Shown here piece after piece: positions 36,596 to 48,700 of a DNA stretch of 64,000 bases. The notes under the pieces were generated by a model. It worked only from the letters and a program-made list of their open reading frames with translations, did not search any database and was not told where the DNA came from. The stretch covers positions 12,600,876 to 12,664,875 of the forward strand of contig NC_092567.1 in the NCBI RefSeq assembly GCF_037975245.1, given 5' to 3'. The position numbers and the translations under genes were made by a program. Every line of letters starts with the position of its first letter. The first letter of the stretch is position 1. The stretch comes from Apostichopus japonicus (lineage: Eukaryota; Echinodermata; Holothuroidea; Aspidochirotida; Stichopodidae).

Positions 36596-39270
36596 GGACA
36601 TGTCCAGTACATAACCACCATATAACTTGAACAGATATTAGACATGGTCATAGCCACCATACTACTGGAACAGATAATACAAATGGTCATAGCCACCATA
36701 CTACTGGAACAGATAATATACACGGTCATAGCCATCATAATACTGGAACAGATAATATACACGGACATAGCCACCATACTACTGGAACAGATAATATACA
36801 TGGTCATAGCCACCATACTACTGGAACAGATTATATACATGGTCATAGCCACCATAATACTGGAACAGATAATACACATGGCCATAGCTACCATACTACT
36901 GGAACAGATAATATACATGGTCATAGCCACCATAATACTGGAACAGATGATATACATGGTCATAGCCACCATAATACTGGAACAGATAATATACATGGTC
37001 ATAGCCACCATAATACTGGAACAGATAATACACATGGTCATAGCCACCATAATACTGGAACAGATAATATACATGGTCATAGCCACCATACTACTGGAAC
37101 AGATAATATGCATGATCATAGCCACCATAATACTGGAACAGATAATATGCATGGTCATAGCCACCATAATACTGGAACAGATAATACACATGGTCATAGC
37201 CACCATACCACTGGAACAGATAATATACGTGGTCATAGCCACCATACTACTGGAACAGATAATATACATGGTCATAGCCACCATACTACTGGAACAGATA
37301 ATATACATGGCCATAGCCACCATACTACTGGAACAGATAATACACATGGTCATAGCCACCATACTACTGGAACAGATAATATACATGGTCATAGCCACCA
37401 TACTACTGGAACAGATAAAACACACGGTCATAGCCACCATACTACTGGAACAGATAATATACATGGTCATAGCCACCATACCACTGGAACAGATAATATA
37501 CATGGTCATAGCCACCATACTACTGGAACAGATAATACACACGGTCATAGCCATCATAATACTGGAACAGATAATACACATGGTCATAGCCACCATACTA
37601 CTGGAACAGATAATACACACGGTCATAGCCACCATACTACTGGAAGAGATTATATACATGGTCATAGCCACCATACCACTGGAACAGATAATATACATGG
37701 TCATAGCCACCATACTACTGGAACAGATAAAACACATGGGCATAGCCACCATACCACTGGAACAGGTAATATACATGGTCATAGCCACCATACTACTGGA
37801 AGAGATTATATACATGGTCATAGCCACCATACTACTGGAACAGATAATATACATGGTCATAGCCACCATACTACTGGAACAGATAATATACATGGTCATA
37901 GCCACCATACTACTGGAACAGATAATACACATGGTCATAGCCACCATAATACTGAAACAGATAATATACATGGTCATAGCCACCATAATACTGGAACAGA
38001 TAATAAACATGGTCATAGCCACCATACTACTGGAAGAGATTATATACATGGTCCTAGCCACCATACTACTGGAACAGATAATACACATGGTCATAGCCAC
38101 CATACTACTGTAACAGATAATATACATGGCCATAGCCACCATACTACTGGAACAGATAATACACATGGTCATAGCCACCATACCACTGGAACAGATAATA
38201 TACATGGTCATAGCCACCATACTACTGGAACAGATAATACACATGGTCATAGCCACCATAATACTGGAACAGATAATATACATGGTCATAGCCACCATAC
38301 CACTGGAACAGATAATATACATGGTCATAGCCACCATACTACTGGAACAGATAATACACACGGCCATAGCCACCATACTACTGGAACAGATAATACACAC
38401 GGTCATAGCCACCATACCACTGGAACAGATAATATACATGGTCATAGCCACCATACTACTGGAACAGATAATACACACGGCCATAGCCACCATACTACTG
38501 GAACAGATAATACACATGGTCATAGCCACCATACTACTGGAACAGATAATATACATGGTCATAGCCACCATACTACTGGAACAGATAATATACATGGTCA
38601 TAGCCACCATAATACTGGAACAGATAATATACATGGTCATAGCCACCATACCACTGGAACAGATAATATACATGGTCATAGCCACCATACTACTGGAACA
38701 GATAATATACATGGTCATAGCCACCATAATACTGGAACAGATAATATACATGGTCATAGCCACCATACCACTGGAACAGATAATATACATGGTCATAGCC
38801 ACCATACTACTGGAACAGATAATACACACGGCCATAGCCACCATACTACTGGAACAGATAATACACACGGTCATAGCCACCATACTACTGGAACAGATCA
38901 TAAACATGGCCATAGCCACCATAATACTGGAACAGATAATACACATGGTCATAGCCACCATACTACTGGAACAGATAATATACATGGTCATAGCCACCAT
39001 ACTACTGGAACAGATAATACACATGGTCATAGCCACCATACCACTGGAACAGATAATATACATGGTCATAGCCACCATACTACTGGAACAGATAATACAC
39101 ATGGCCATAGCCACCATAATACTGGAACAGATAATACACATGGTCATAGCCACCATACTACTGGAACAGATAATACACATGGTCATAGCCACCATACCAC
39201 TGGAACAGATAATATACATGGTCATAGCCACCATACTACTGGAACAGATAATACACATGGTCATAGCCAA
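36596..39270. repeat. 39-bp tandem array, 67 units in exact register
   Basis: The unit is CATGGTCATAGCCACCAT followed by ACTACTGGAACAGATAATATA. The unit start at 36643 and the last one at 39256 are 2613 bases apart, exactly 67 x 39, so there is no net insertion or deletion. One more degenerate unit precedes it. Because 39 is divisible by 3 and the unit lacks stops, three frames stay open: HGHSHHTTGTDNI and MVIATILLEQIIY (plus) and MVAMTMYIICSSS (minus). The main variants are CAT/CAC, GGT/GGC, ACT/ACC, ACT/AAT and ATA/ACA. The array lies past the BCAT stop codon. Confidence 0.97.
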
Positions 39271-39306
39271 TTGGATGAGAGGTACTTATATAGCATATTA
39301 TTCTGA
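37108..39306 (+). CDS. doubtful open frame: histidine-rich 13-aa repeat across the 39-bp array
   Basis: From the ATG at 37108 a 732-codon plus-strand frame repeats HGHSHHTTGTDNI and ends in a short unique tail, HGHSQLDERYLYSILF. The same frame is open from about 36630 without an ATG, after an acceptor-like ATATTAG. Three of the five common variant positions are third-base synonymous changes in this frame only, which hints at coding. There is no signal peptide and no known domain, and an ORF is expected from a stop-free 3n-length satellite. Histidine-rich repeats bind metals in known proteins, but nothing here shows expression. I list it as a possibility, not a gene. Confidence 0.12.
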   Translation: MHDHSHHNTGTDNMHGHSHHNTGTDNTHGHSHHTTGTDNIRGHSHHTTGTDNIHGHSHHTTGTDNIHGHSHHTTGTDNTHGHSHHTTGTDNIHGHSHHTTGTDKTHGHSHHTTGTDNIHGHSHHTTGTDNIHGHSHHTTGTDNTHGHSHHNTGTDNTHGHSHHTTGTDNTHGHSHHTTGRDYIHGHSHHTTGTDNIHGHSHHTTGTDKTHGHSHHTTGTGNIHGHSHHTTGRDYIHGHSHHTTGTDNIHGHSHHTTGTDNIHGHSHHTTGTDNTHGHSHHNTETDNIHGHSHHNTGTDNKHGHSHHTTGRDYIHGPSHHTTGTDNTHGHSHHTTVTDNIHGHSHHTTGTDNTHGHSHHTTGTDNIHGHSHHTTGTDNTHGHSHHNTGTDNIHGHSHHTTGTDNIHGHSHHTTGTDNTHGHSHHTTGTDNTHGHSHHTTGTDNIHGHSHHTTGTDNTHGHSHHTTGTDNTHGHSHHTTGTDNIHGHSHHTTGTDNIHGHSHHNTGTDNIHGHSHHTTGTDNIHGHSHHTTGTDNIHGHSHHNTGTDNIHGHSHHTTGTDNIHGHSHHTTGTDNTHGHSHHTTGTDNTHGHSHHTTGTDHKHGHSHHNTGTDNTHGHSHHTTGTDNIHGHSHHTTGTDNTHGHSHHTTGTDNIHGHSHHTTGTDNTHGHSHHNTGTDNTHGHSHHTTGTDNTHGHSHHTTGTDNIHGHSHHTTGTDNTHGHSQLDERYLYSILF

Positions 39307-39700
39307 CATAGTTGTCAGAAGCAAGTTTGGAGGGAGTCTGTTTTGCTTTCCACAGGAAGCATTGAAGAGGACATCATGTTATGTACTTCATCAAGATGAT
39401 ACAGGTATATCAGAAATTGAGAGCAGCCAATTATATAAATGTTATTTCTTAACTTATCTGTACATGGCAAATGATTCACTTCAGGCTTGGTACATCTAAT
39501 AACAGCATGCTCTATATTGTAAGCAAAAAATATCTACAAAAGTAACACACTACACAATACAAGAGTCTTTACTTTGTAATGGGAAATAACTCCTTAGAAA
39601 TGCATGGCAGAAAAAAAACTAAAGCACACAAGCCACTTCATTATAAGATGGTTGCTATGGTAGCAGGAGGTAGAAACTTTTGCGCAATAAATGAAGCTTG

Positions 39701-42700
39701 TCAGTCCCGTCTGTTGCCATGCATCAATTCATCTATAGTATAGGCCCATTCATGTTCCATCCTACCATACTGTTGGGCAAAGAGAAAACACATATTTCAT
39801 GTTAAAACATTTCGTTTTCACCCTCACGGCTGATATCTAAAGGTTGCTGCGCTCTCTGAGACAACTAAATTGCTTATCAATAACCAAATTTTCTTGAAAT
39901 AAAAGCATGTAATCAGGTTTTCTATGAAACCTACATCTACTTGGACAACTAGTGCTCATGTTCGAACACCTTAAAGAACGTCCAGTTGAGTCTGGTGGAA
40001 TAACAAGCAACCTTTCTTCAAAAGTCGACCTACCTTGTTAATCAATGTTACATCTTTACCAATACAATGGTGATGAACTAGTGTTGTTTCTGGCCTACAG
40101 AGTAGACACAGTGTGTACTATCATAGACTCAGCCATTGGATTCTGTAGCTATGATGTTCTACAGATCTGTATTTAAACCACCTTCTCAGTTAAGTCAAGT
40201 TTTGTGTGTAGTTCCAGTAGCTCATGCAAAACCTCTTCAACATCACATATGTGTGATTTTACCTATGACAATATGAACAAATCCTGGAGGTGGTCAGTAA
40301 ACTAAAAAGATAGTCCTGGTTGTCTCAGAGAAAACCAGCAAACTTTCTTACAAGTCAGTCTGACGGTTCTTACAAGTCAGTCTAGCCACATGACGGTTCT
40401 TACAAGTCAGTCTAGCCACAGGACTGTTCTTACAAGTCAGTCTAGCCACAGGACTGTTCTTACAAGTCAGTCTAGCCACAGGACGGTTCTTACAAGTCAG
40501 TCTAGCCACAGGACTGCTCTTACAAGTCAGTCTAGCCACAGGACGGTTCTTACAAGTCAGTCTAGCCACAGGACGGTTCTTACAAGTCAGTCTAGCCACA
40601 GGACGGTTCTTACAAGTCAGTCTAGCCACAGGACGGTTCTTACAAGTCAGTCTAGCCACAGGACGGTTCTTACAAGTCAGTCTAGCCACAGGACGGTTCT
40701 TACAAGTCAGTCTAGCCACAGGACTGTTCTTACAAGTCAGTCTAGCCACAGGACTGTTCTTACAAGTCAGTCTAGCCACAGGACTGTTCTTACAAGTCAG
40801 TCTAGCCACAGGACTGTTCTTACAAGTCAGTCTAGCCACAGGACTGTTCTTACAAGTCAGTCTAGCCACAGGACTGTTCTTACAAGTCAGTCTAGCCACA
40901 GGACTGTTCTTACAAGTCAGTCTAGCCACAGGACTGTTCTTACAAGTCAGTCTAGCTACAGGAATGTTCTTACAAGTCAGTCTAGCTACAGGTCTGGCAG
41001 AAGTTTCACATATAAAATACTTACAATTCAAAAGCTTATCTTAATGACTGAATACTTCTGTGACTGGCAAATGTGAATATGAAGCCATGATTAAATACAG
41101 TGTAATTTCATGGAATACATCTATGTCTGGTGCCTGTTTAGAGCAACCAACTTTTATCATATTGAGTGGCAGATCAGCTAGCCTGTCTCAGGGGTTTTAG
41201 TAACATTCTTCCTTCTGTTAATGTTCCTGTTAGGTTTGTCAGGACCTGTAACTGTTAGAACAGTCTTTACACAGTAGCAAGGTAAAAGTGGTTTGTATCA
41301 CATCTGCTTCCTCTCTGTTCTATGAGGTTAATCATATTTAGCTGTACAACGTGTCTAACTCTGTTCCTATGTTACAGTTATACCTGAATGTCCATTAGGG
41401 TCTGATAGAAACGGGTACATAGCTTTCCTCCGTTACTCATGGTAGGCACTTCAAGGGTCTCTCCTTTGTACAGAATACTCCCAACTGGGCAGACCACACA
41501 TGCAGTCCCAGCACCAAACATCTCTTGTACCTGAGTAATGAGAAAGATGGGGAGACAACAGTAAAAACATGCAGTTTGAACCACAGCAATGTGTTTTCAT
41601 CACTAGTGACTATTCATAATATGATATTCATATACACTCAGTAATCTGCACATATGGTAGGAAGAATCTATGTAAATATTCTTCTTTGTGAAGGATATAT
41701 GCAAGGAATACATTTCCTGTGAGATATATCCTGTAGTTGAGGTTTGTTCCTGTCAACTCAACCAGTCTTGCATTGCTTTGTAATCAGAGCATATCTTTAT
41801 GATTTACATTTGATTCTGTGGTTTACATGCCTTAGTTCAACCTTTCAAGGCATGAATATTTATATTATGAAATCTAGTATGAAACAAGTTTACAGAAAGT
41901 TGACACAATATCCATCTAAAGACCTGTGGGAAACATCATGTGTGAGTGCTTGTACTTGGTAATATTGTCTGCACACCTTGTTATGATGAAACATGTCCGC
42001 CATTTGACTAATCAGAGATACTGAATACTGCCATCATATGAGTTTATGAATGGACCAATCTACTCATCTGAAGCCTCAGTTACTGTAACACTCTCCTAAC
42101 TCAAGAATTTCCTGAACAAATATTTTACGACAGACGGCATTTACAATTGTTATCAAGTGTGATCAAAGAGGGTTAATATTGACATTATGATACTGCTGAT
42201 TCAAGATTCTTAATATCAGAAATAGCACAGTTTGACATCAGTGAACATAAATATCTAGTGCAAGGATGTTGTAAAAGCTTTAAATAGCCCAATAATACTT
42301 TATGTTATACAGAATAAACTAACATATAGCAGATGTAAAAGGGTCACAGCACTTTTATAGGTAAAAGGTTAATGGCACTTTACATTTGTCACCCAAGTCA
42401 CCTACAAGACACAGACAATTTACAGTATGGCTCATCATCTTTCATGTGAAATTAAACATTTTGTGACCATGAAAGCATCAAAATAGTATTCACATTTATC
42501 TTAAACTTTGTTTTTGTAGTTCACTGGTTGTTTCTTAATCACCAACTACATATAATGAGATAATTATCATAAATAACACTTGCTTACTGAAGTTACAGTA
42601 GCATAGCCAAGACAATGACCACATATTTCACTAATTGAATTATCCACTTCCAAAAATCGTACAAAATGGAGGTAAACCTTGTAGTATTTTTATTGAATTT

Positions 42701-45700
42701 GTCCCAAATATGCCATGTTACTGATCAAAACTTTTTGGTACAAAAGTTTCAAAAGTGATTTCATTCCAACTTCTCAAACAATTATATTTTCTGAAAATAT
42801 CTGCAAGCAGATTTAAGCAGTCTGGTCAAAGTTTACCTTATTTTGTCTCAAGGCACTGGCAAGCTGAGGCATAGTAACTGGACGTTCAGAGACCTTAAAC
42901 TCACCCTATATGTAAACAAACAAAGCATAAAACAGTTATATGAAAATATGAAATAACGTTAGAAATGATTAAACCACTTGACCCAACCATGTCATGTGAC
43001 AACATGCAGGATTATTTAGAATTACACAGTTGGTGGACAAAAATAAACATAGTCTCTTCTATATTATTTAATCACACAGGATATTAAATCAGTACACCCC
43101 TACACAAGGACGGCTAATTTTCAAATCTTTGTTAACGAGACTGTCATGTGAGACAAAAAGGATCATGACTTAACAACAAGAAAACATTGAGAAGACACAG
43201 AAGTTCACAAGTCTAAGTACTTTATAAATGTCCTAGACAAATGAAAAGAGCTTGAAACATTTTACTTTTGTGGCCAATTAGACATACAAATGAAAGTTCC
43301 ATTTTGAAGTTACAATACTTAATTGATTTCTTATAAAACATATGAATGTTTAGTCCTTTTTGAAACCATGCAAGAGATTTCAGGGTATACTGATTGTTAC
43401 AGTACAAAGTAATAAAGAGCATTGGAAGAATGTCTCCAAGAATGTAAAATAATATCTTCTGTTTCTTACCTGAACCAGACTGGTGAGTCTGTACTCATAG
43501 TTTAAAGCATAGTAACCTGTATGTATACTCTTACTATGTGGCATGAAGTAGAAGGGTCCACCTGCTTGCATATGTAACATTAACAACAGTCAGTAAAGAA
43601 CACTGTTGCACTCCTACTACAGGTCTAACTATATCCTTTGGTAAGTCCACATGCTTACATATGTAACATTAACAACAGTCAGTAAAGAACACTGTTGCAC
43701 TCCTACTACAGGTCTAACTATATCCTTTGGTAAGTAGAAGGGTCCACATGCTTACATATGTAGAGTTAACAACAGTCAGTAAAGAACAAAAAGCAACAAA
43801 CTGTGGAAGGGAAATTCTAGTTTGAGATTGTGAAGTTCCAAGGTTAGATACAGATACATCAGCTTACCCATCTCTCTGCTAGCTGCAGTAAACTCTTCCT
43901 TGTAATGCCGGGTAAAATAGTTCCATCCAGAGGAGGGCTGACCAACTCTTGTTCTGAAAGAAGAAGAAAAAGAATATTTAAGGATACCTGACAAACGAAA
44001 AATAATTCTCTGAATCTCAGGCCATGAACTTTCAACAAGATATGTATTAATTAACTAGTTCTGAGAACCATCAAAGTTTACATTGGATCATGTTACACTC
44101 CTCTGTACAATGTTACAAAAGATCAGAATCTGAATTCCAGAAATCTACCCTTAAATATACCATGGATTTTATGAAGACATTTACACCAGGGTTTGGTGAC
44201 AATAATTATCCCTGGGCCGCCTGGCCTATCTCTCAACATCCCTGTAATTCTGAAGGTAATTGATGATCAGCTGCATTACAGAGAGACATTAATTATTTCT
44301 TAGTTACTACTCTCAGTATACAGGCCTATTATTTCTTAGTTACTAGTGTCAGTATACAGCTCCTACCTCCATTTTCATTTTCCCAGAGAATGAAGATATT
44401 CATGGTTCCTACTTCAGTCACATGGTGCTCATCTCCGTACAACCAAAGGATCTGTTGACAACCTTTCTTCTCTGCATCTTTTTGAGGATATATTGTTGGT
44501 CCATAGTTACTAAATTAATAAAGAATAATATCATAACAACATAGAAAACATTAAACCTCACACACATTAATTGAAACAGATTCATATCGGTTTTATTCCT
44601 GCTCTTTCAGGGTGCTTCAGTTACCGAGCAACTAGCAGTAAGTTTTAATTAAAGACGATAGCACACCATCCCTCCACTCTACAACATATCAATTAAAACT
44701 AATTATTATAGATGTTAGCACACCATCCCTCCACTCTACAACATATAGATAAAACTAATCATTATAGATGTTAGCACACCATCCCTCCACTCTACAACAT
44801 ATAGATAAAACTAATCATTATAGATGTTAGCACACCATCCCTCCACTCTACAACATATAGATAAAACTAATCATTATAGATGTTAGCACACCATCCCTCC
44901 ACTCTACAACATATAGATAAAACAAATCATTATAGATGTTAGCACACCATCCCTCCACTCTACGACATGTAAATTAAAACTAAGCATGATAGATGTTAGC
45001 ACATCATCCCTCCATTCTACAACACATAAATTAAAACTAATCATTACAGATGTTAGCACACCATCTATCCACTCTATGACACATAAATTAAAACTAATCA
45101 TTATAGATGTTAGCACACCATCCCTCCACTCTACGACATATAAATTAAAACTAAGCATGATAGATGTTAGCACATCATCCCTCCATTCTACAACACATAA
45201 ATTAAAACTAATCATTACAGATGTTAGCACACCATCCATCCACTCTACGACACATAAATTAAAACTAATCATTATAGATGTTAGCACACCATCCCTCAAT
45301 GAATATGTATGAAGTCAATATCTTGGCAAGGTGTCAGTGCTACAGATAATGATAATGGAACCTTTCACATATTTGTAAATTGATAAGAGTATTAACTGCT
45401 GATAAGCATTTATCTTCTGTAACGTTTAAGTTCACAAGGAAGTAACCTTTACACCCAATAATTAATAAAAGATACACAAAATTAACTAACCAAACATCCA
45501 CTCCCTAACTTCATTGACTACACATCTTTGGCACAGATCCAAAACATTCTAAAAATAAAAACCTCACGTCTGACCTAGTTGATTAATCAAACTGTGGTAT
45601 ATTTTTGGATGATGACAGATAAAAACAATCAATAACATCAACAATATACAAACTTAGAATTGATGTTATTTTAGTTTCTAGAGTACTACTATCTCACCTT

Positions 45701-48700
45701 CCTAGTTTAAAGTTTCCAACGCCACCTTTCCACGCTCGTACATTTACAGTGTCAGCATAGAGAGAGACAGGACTGAAGGTACCAGTCTTGAAGTAAGGTC
45801 CAACTGGACAAAGAATTACAAATAGTAAGGCCTTGCTAGGATTGTTTACTCCAAGAGATGGCTGGAAAGTAAAGAAAAAAATATGAATCAATCATATACA
45901 GCCAAATGCATTAAAATGAGGACAATCTGAATAAGGCTGGATCAGGGATTGTACAGATATATTCAAAACTCTGGGTGATATAGCTTGTCTTCATATTGTG
46001 AATACACAGTGTGATGTGTCTTATAATGTGCATTGCAGTATAGAACAGTATGTCTACAATCAGTAATGTCACTATAGAATATTAATGTAACTATAAAATA
46101 TTAAAACCAATTCTCTAACAATAGCAAATATTGACGTCACATTAGTATGACCAAAAGATGGGGAAAGGAACTTTTATTTTCCAATGTAACTCCCCCCCCC
46201 CCCCCCTCCTCTAATATTTGACCTGATACTTGTGGCTCACACAATCTCTCTAAATTGTCTTTACATTTCATCCCTATTGACTGAAAATGAATCAATGCAT
46301 TTAGGTTTGATAAGCAATCACTTTCTTTGAGCTGATCTGGACTTGGTCAACTAATTCTGATTCTCTACTTGAAGACATCAGAAGTGTTCATAGTATGCAT
46401 AAGTCTGCACTTGAAACAAGTAGGTGTGGAAGCATGTAGCAAACAAGAAGACTCACCTCAGTTCCAATAAATGTTGGTCTTACGTACAGCGAGCTGGTTG
46501 TTGAATGAGGGACCCAGTCTGAGTCAAGGTTCACAAGATGTGCAATGCATTGTACTAATTCAGCACCATTGAAGAGCTATTTAAGAGACAAATGAATTAT
46601 CAAATACTTAGATTCAACATGAAAGACTACATGCCTACACAGTGACTACAATTATCCATTATGACATCACAAAAAACTAAGAATAACCAACAAAAAACTG
46701 GTATGTAGCATCATGGGCTCACATGCCACCATATAGTGGTGTCAAAATACCACATTTAAAGTACTGTAATGCCTAAACTGGAAACTTAACAAGACTAACA
46801 AAGAGCATATATCCTGCAGTGTAGGTTATATTAGTACTGAATAAACTCATTCTAATTTATAATAAGACTGTAGGAGGGATAGTGCAAAAGTAATACTAAG
46901 CAACCACCGAGGCCTATAAGTCTGTTTACAGTTATCGGTTGTGTTTACAATCTAATATCTCCTCCCAGACTTATGTGTGTGCAAAGTATAGTTTGTCTTG
47001 GAACTTCAAGAATGTGCATTACCTTTTGAAAATAATGAAGCTTTTAAACCTATGCCTATTTTTAGACATTCATAACAATATGTACCTTCTAGGCCTAACC
47101 TAATCTCCATATATACTATAAAGCATTGATTGTAGCTGTATATAAATAACAGGATGAAGATAATGTGAAGAATTCTCTTAATATTAGAGTAAAACCAGCA
47201 AGTAAAGTTGATGAGAAACACATTGTTAAGGTTCTAGTAATGAAATGCCAATCTCCTATCATTTACCAGGTTATTCCCCTGAAATTACTTACAGGTAAAG
47301 TAGCTCTTTCAGCAGTGTTTAGCATCCTCTTCATGTTCTCATAAGGTCTAAAAACTCTTACAATGTGATCCTCCCCTCTGTAAGCCTTCATTCCTTCATA
47401 GAGCTGCAAAAATAAATAATGTGACATTAATCAAAGTTAAGAGCTCACCATTATCAATGCAATACCCCCTCTCAACAACCATATATGCTGAATTCATCTA
47501 ATGGCATTCACATTACACTATTAACCAATTAGAGGAGAAGAAAGACTCCAATTTGTTGTATGGACAAACTCAGGTGTTCAGATGCACTTGATTGTTTTTT
47601 TTCCGGGGGAGGGGGGGGGGTGTTATTGTTTTGTTATGGTCTTATTGTCCTATTGTATGAAATTGTGTATTTTGCTTTGTTGTACATTGATTGGTCTCTT
47701 TCTCTGTATTTTAGGGAGCGAAGCACCCTGTCAAGCCCGCAAAGGTTTTTTGTTCCGCTTCCTTCACTTCATGTATTATTCACTACTACTTCATGTTATT
47801 TGTAAACGTTTAAATGCATGTTGTGAAAAACAAATAAATGAAATGAAAGTGGTGCCTTTGTCTTGCAGGTTAGCAAACCCAAATACAAAAATGGCATCAT
47901 TACATTTGGTAGTATACACTTAATGTCCCCATTAGATGGACATGAGTGTATCTCTCGTTCTAGTCACCTTATTAAATCACGAGGGAGGTCAAGGCACCCC
48001 CCCACCCACCCCCCACATCATGACTGTAGTGCAGCAATGGTGAACAACATAGACGATTCCAAACCACTGACAGAGCAGCATGTGATCCTATATCCAAGCT
48101 AGAAACCCAGAAAATTAGACTCTGTTAACCACAATTTATCATCACAATTTGAGCAATTCTGAATATGTCAAGAGAATCCTCTTCTTTGTCGGTGTTTTGA
48201 ATCCAAAGCTTATAAATATGGGGATAAATTCTTGTTGTTGCACTCTGCCTTCATTCTTACTAAATATCATACAAAGATGGGCAAAGCACCTTTAGTTATC
48301 CAACATTTGATATTTCCTGGACATTTGCCAGCAGAGTAAGAAACAGGTGATGAAAACTTACAGATCCATGTCATACACATAGCTATATGCTCTTTATAAA
48401 TATTTCACATCCTGTACAACATGTGTGAAATGTCAACAGAATTATCAGTACTGTGTACACTGTGTATCATGCACGGTCTGTAATATACCGGTACGTAAAC
48501 ACAAGATGATACTCTGAAGAGCTCTCTGTTAAACAAAACACTGTTTAAGGTGTACTTCTACTGGTACTACCAGATGGTACCATCTTTGTTTACTTCCTGC
48601 ATGGCATGTTAACCCCTAAATCTGACTGGACATCCATGTGGAAACAAGAATTTGGCTGCTCCTCAATCTAACTAGGGATCTAAGTGGATAGTTGGCTACT

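Noticed and set aside
36529..39270. 913-codon minus-strand frame MVAMTMYIICSSS repeated across the 39-bp array
   Set aside because: It is the antisense reading of a stop-free 3n satellite. Common variants change residues in this frame, and it runs off into unrelated sequence at its end.
36644..39499. Plus-strand frames MVIATILLEQIIY across the same array
   Set aside because: Same cause. Frequent variants alter residues (Leu/Pro/Ile, Met/Thr), unlike in the histidine frame.
36596..40992. CRISPR-like regularity of the 30- and 39-bp arrays
   Set aside because: The units adjoin directly with no unique spacers, and the genome is eukaryotic.
40346..41076. Frames [10 protein letters not shown] (plus) and [10 protein letters not shown] (minus) over the 30-bp array
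   Set aside because: The 30-bp unit is divisible by three and has no stops. It lies in an intron of a complete gene.
43380..43586. Apparent BCAT exon with donor at about 43470 ([10 protein letters not shown] then GTAAGA)
   Set aside because: The BCAT protein is continuous from the 43868 exon end (…AERW) to the 42905 exon start (GEFKV). This frame does not match the family.
44904..45312. 131- and 108-codon frames in the 57-bp array
   Set aside because: Products of the 3n repeat unit inside a BCAT intron.
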